From Leptolyngbya sp. SIO1E4 (GTDB taxonomy: Bacteria; Cyanobacteriota; Cyanobacteriia; Phormidesmidales; Phormidesmidaceae): 64,000 bases of DNA. The DNA is taken from NCBI GenBank assembly GCA_010672825.2, contig JAAHFU020000007.1, forward strand, positions 243,163 through 307,162, read 5' to 3'. This document shows positions 62,614 to 64,000 of the stretch, piece after piece (the first letter of the stretch is position 1; the number at the start of each line of letters is the position of its first letter). The notes below the pieces were generated by a model. The model had not been told where the DNA came from and did no database searches. It saw only the letters and a program-made list of their open reading frames with translations. Made by a program: the position numbers and the translations under genes.

Positions 62614-63546
62614 TTAATAAGTGGCCTGGAGGCGGCTGAGCAAATAGTCTCTCGCATTCACTGGCGGATATTTGGGTGGCGTCGCCTCGCTCTGGCAGGT
62701 GGGCAGGCAAACAATGTTGGTGTCGGCATCGGGTTCACAGAAAAAGGCGATGGAGTAACGCGCTTGCTGCCCCTGGGGCAACCCAACTCGGTGCTGGGTT
62801 GAGCGAAACACGTCATTGCTCCAGCGCTGGGTCAGATCGCCCGTGTTGACCACAATCGTGCCGGGGATTGCTGGGGCAGCTACCCACTGACCCTGGGTAT
62901 TCAGCACTTCTAGCCCCCCGACGCTGTCTTGAAACAGCAGGGTCAGGGTGCCATAGTCGGAATGGGCGCCCGCCCGCAGCTGCCCAGGTTTGGGTAGGGC
63001 AGCGAGGGGCGGATAGTGGAGGAGCCGCAGGGTATATTCGCGGGTCTGATGTCGCTCAACCAAATAGTCTGCAGGCATGGAGAGGGCGATCGCAAAGGCC
63101 CGAAATAGCCGCTCTGCTGCCATGGCGCACTGGTCAAAAAACTCGCTGACGGTCTGCCGAAATACCGCGTCATTGGGGGGCCAGCGGTTGGCCGCGATCG
63201 CCGCATCACCAGCAGCGACCTCTGCAGGAACTTCTTTACCCACGTTGAAGGCTTCTTTGAGATCCCCCGGCTGGGTTTCATCCAGCCGTTCTCGCTCGAT
63301 TCCCACATAGCCCCGATTGCTCTCTTCATTCACCCAGGCAACCTGCTGCTTTTCTGCCAGCGATCGGGCAAAAAAGGCATGCGACTGCTCGAAGGTGCGA
63401 TCGACAGCGGCTAGAGGAATGCCGTGATTCTTCAGGTACAAAAAGCCGACTTCATGGCAGGCCCGAAACAGGGCTTGAGCCACGTGCTGCTGACCCTCAG
63501 GGTCATCTGTGAGGAAGGGGGCAAAATCGATGAGCGGAATGATCAT
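62614..63546 (-). CDS. 2-oxoglutarate/Fe(II) dioxygenase, isopenicillin-N-synthase-like (paralogue)
   Basis: 310 residues. N-terminal IPLIDFAPFL, iron ligands H195 and D197 (AGAHSDYGTLTLL) and H252 (STQHRVGLP), 2-oxoglutarate residues R263 and S265 (ARYSIAFF). It belongs to the same family as 16121-17047 but the two differ substantially in sequence, so they probably have different substrates. RptB lies just upstream, as it also does beside the first copy. Confidence 0.9.
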   Translation of the reverse strand: MIIPLIDFAPFLTDDPEGQQHVAQALFRACHEVGFLYLKNHGIPLAAVDRTFEQSHAFFARSLAEKQQVAWVNEESNRGYVGIERERLDETQPGDLKEAFNVGKEVPAEVAAGDAAIAANRWPPNDAVFRQTVSEFFDQCAMAAERLFRAFAIALSMPADYLVERHQTREYTLRLLHYPPLAALPKPGQLRAGAHSDYGTLTLLFQDSVGGLEVLNTQGQWVAAPAIPGTIVVNTGDLTQRWSNDVFRSTQHRVGLPQGQQARYSIAFFCEPDADTNIVCLPTCQSEATPPKYPPVNARDYLLSRLQATY

Positions 63547-63629
63547 TGGCGTGGCGTAATCGCATCAGGAACCGGGGTTTTGGGAGGGAATAGACCTCTT
63601 TCGCGAATAAAATGAGGCCCCCTTCCGTT

Positions 63630-63821
63630 CCCCAAAATTGATACTGCTGGCGAAATATTTTGCAAACTTGCGAACTTACTGGAAGCCCCCTTAAATCCCC
63701 CAATTCTGGGGGACTTCCGGCCTTTGCTCCCCCAACTTTGGGGGTTGGGGGGCCTCAAAAACGGTTGTGGCTCAATCAGTATTGCTAATTGTGTATTTTG
63801 CCATGGGTATCAGAATTGGGG
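63630..63821 (-). repeat. RptB MITE-like element, full inverted copy
   Basis: About 190 bases bounded by CCCCAAAATTGATACTGCTG plus GCGAAATA and, at the other end, TATTTTGCCATGGGTATCAG plus AATTGGGG. The interior matches copy 1 read in the other direction (AACGGTTGTGGCTCAATCAG and the GGGGGACTTCCGG stem). Confidence 0.85.
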
Positions 63822-63871
63822 GCTGGGGGGCCTCGGAAACCTTGATGCCACTGCCAATGTTTCTAAATGTT

Positions 63872-63906
63872 GATTTCGCTATTGGTATCAGCATTGGGGG
63901 ATTTAG
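63872..63906 (+). repeat. RptB half-copy
   Basis: TTGATTTCGCTATTGGTATC and AGCATTGGGGGATTTAGGGG match one RptB end, without the second end. Confidence 0.5.
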
Positions 63907-64000
63907 GGGTAGGGATGATTCTCTAGCAAAAGGAAATTGTATTGACACCGCTTAGAGAGATAGATAACGGCTTTGGTCAGGGCGGTAAGACGGCGATTCT

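Larger units (their letters stand above)
63547..64000. other. Terminal intergenic region with RptB elements
   Basis: 454 bases to the window edge. It holds the full RptB copy 63630-63821 and a half-copy near 63872-63906. No gene is supported; a promoter or gene may lie beyond the edge. Confidence 0.55.

Noticed and set aside
1..64000. tRNA or rRNA genes
   Set aside because: No cloverleaf with a TTCRANY loop or conserved rRNA segments was found in the spacers by eye; a covariance search would be decisive.

Overview
The window comes from a cyanobacterial chromosome, most likely a filamentous Leptolyngbya-type organism of moderate GC. Three things point there. The palindrome GCGATCGC (HIP1) occurs throughout. 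Several families are cyanobacteria-typical (DUF1823, DUF3177, DUF2809, DUF7734, vMAP-type HTH plus AAA-like ATPases, effector-associated domains). The S10 ribosomal cluster starts at rplC without rpsJ, as in cyanobacteria. No tRNA, rRNA, CRISPR array or complete insertion sequence was seen.

Layout. 1-3607: minus-strand ribosomal operon rplC-rplD-rplW-rplB-rpsS-rplV-rpsC, with rpsC cut by the window edge and a good promoter near 3.9 kb. 4.1-6.9 kb: pyruvate kinase and a type II NADH dehydrogenase. 7.1-9.1 kb: an ECF-like sigma factor, a tail-anchored partner with a clear terminator, and a small zinc-ribbon membrane protein. 9.4-11.1 kb: an orphan MacB/LolD-type ATPase and a TPR protein. 11.4-14.4 kb: four minus-strand accessory genes (membrane protein, VOC, P-loop, DUF1989) separated by imperfect inverted repeats that resemble integron attC sites. 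14.5-22.7 kb: a lipoprotein phosphodiester glycosidase, an IPNS-like dioxygenase, PdeM, an HD phosphohydrolase, an FKBP, a CPCC-DUF6714 fusion and a membrane FNR/2Fe-2S reductase.

23-29 kb: a tightly coupled pair of STAND-like AAA ATPases (one with an HTH, one tail-anchored) and a large UvrD-like protein. 29-39.6 kb: fur, exbD, AtzG/AtzE, a prepilin, a C-terminal processing protease, ispG, a VapBC pair, and ttcA behind an internally deleted Uma2 nuclease. 40.5-46.8 kb: a probable envelope-stress module made of a NarL-type two-component system, a divergent Spy/CpxP-like protein and a MacA-MacB-type exporter. 47-54 kb: a cobalamin-binding protein, a GH13_18 phosphorylase, leuD, a TPR membrane protein and SpoIID. 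54.3-57.7 kb: an orphan DNA methyltransferase, a truncated nuclease-like frame, and a PadR-led operon of a hexanucleotide-repeat membrane protein and an effector-associated-domain protein. 57.9-63.5 kb: FutB-like permease, a TonB-like proline-rich protein, a pentapeptide lipoprotein, an LD-carboxypeptidase and a second IPNS-like dioxygenase.

Intergenic spaces are seeded with at least three dispersed short repeat families, called here RptA (about 95 bp, heptamer-rich CCCTAGACCCCAAA core, seven loci), RptB (MITE-like, terminal inverted repeats ending in GATACTGCTGGCGAAAT, two full and two partial copies) and RptC (GGCAGAA-rich, two copies). The strongest candidates for undescribed biology are the AAA ATPase pair, the PadR/D-L-repeat/EAD operon, the sigma factor with tail-anchored partner, and the attC-like accessory gene cluster.
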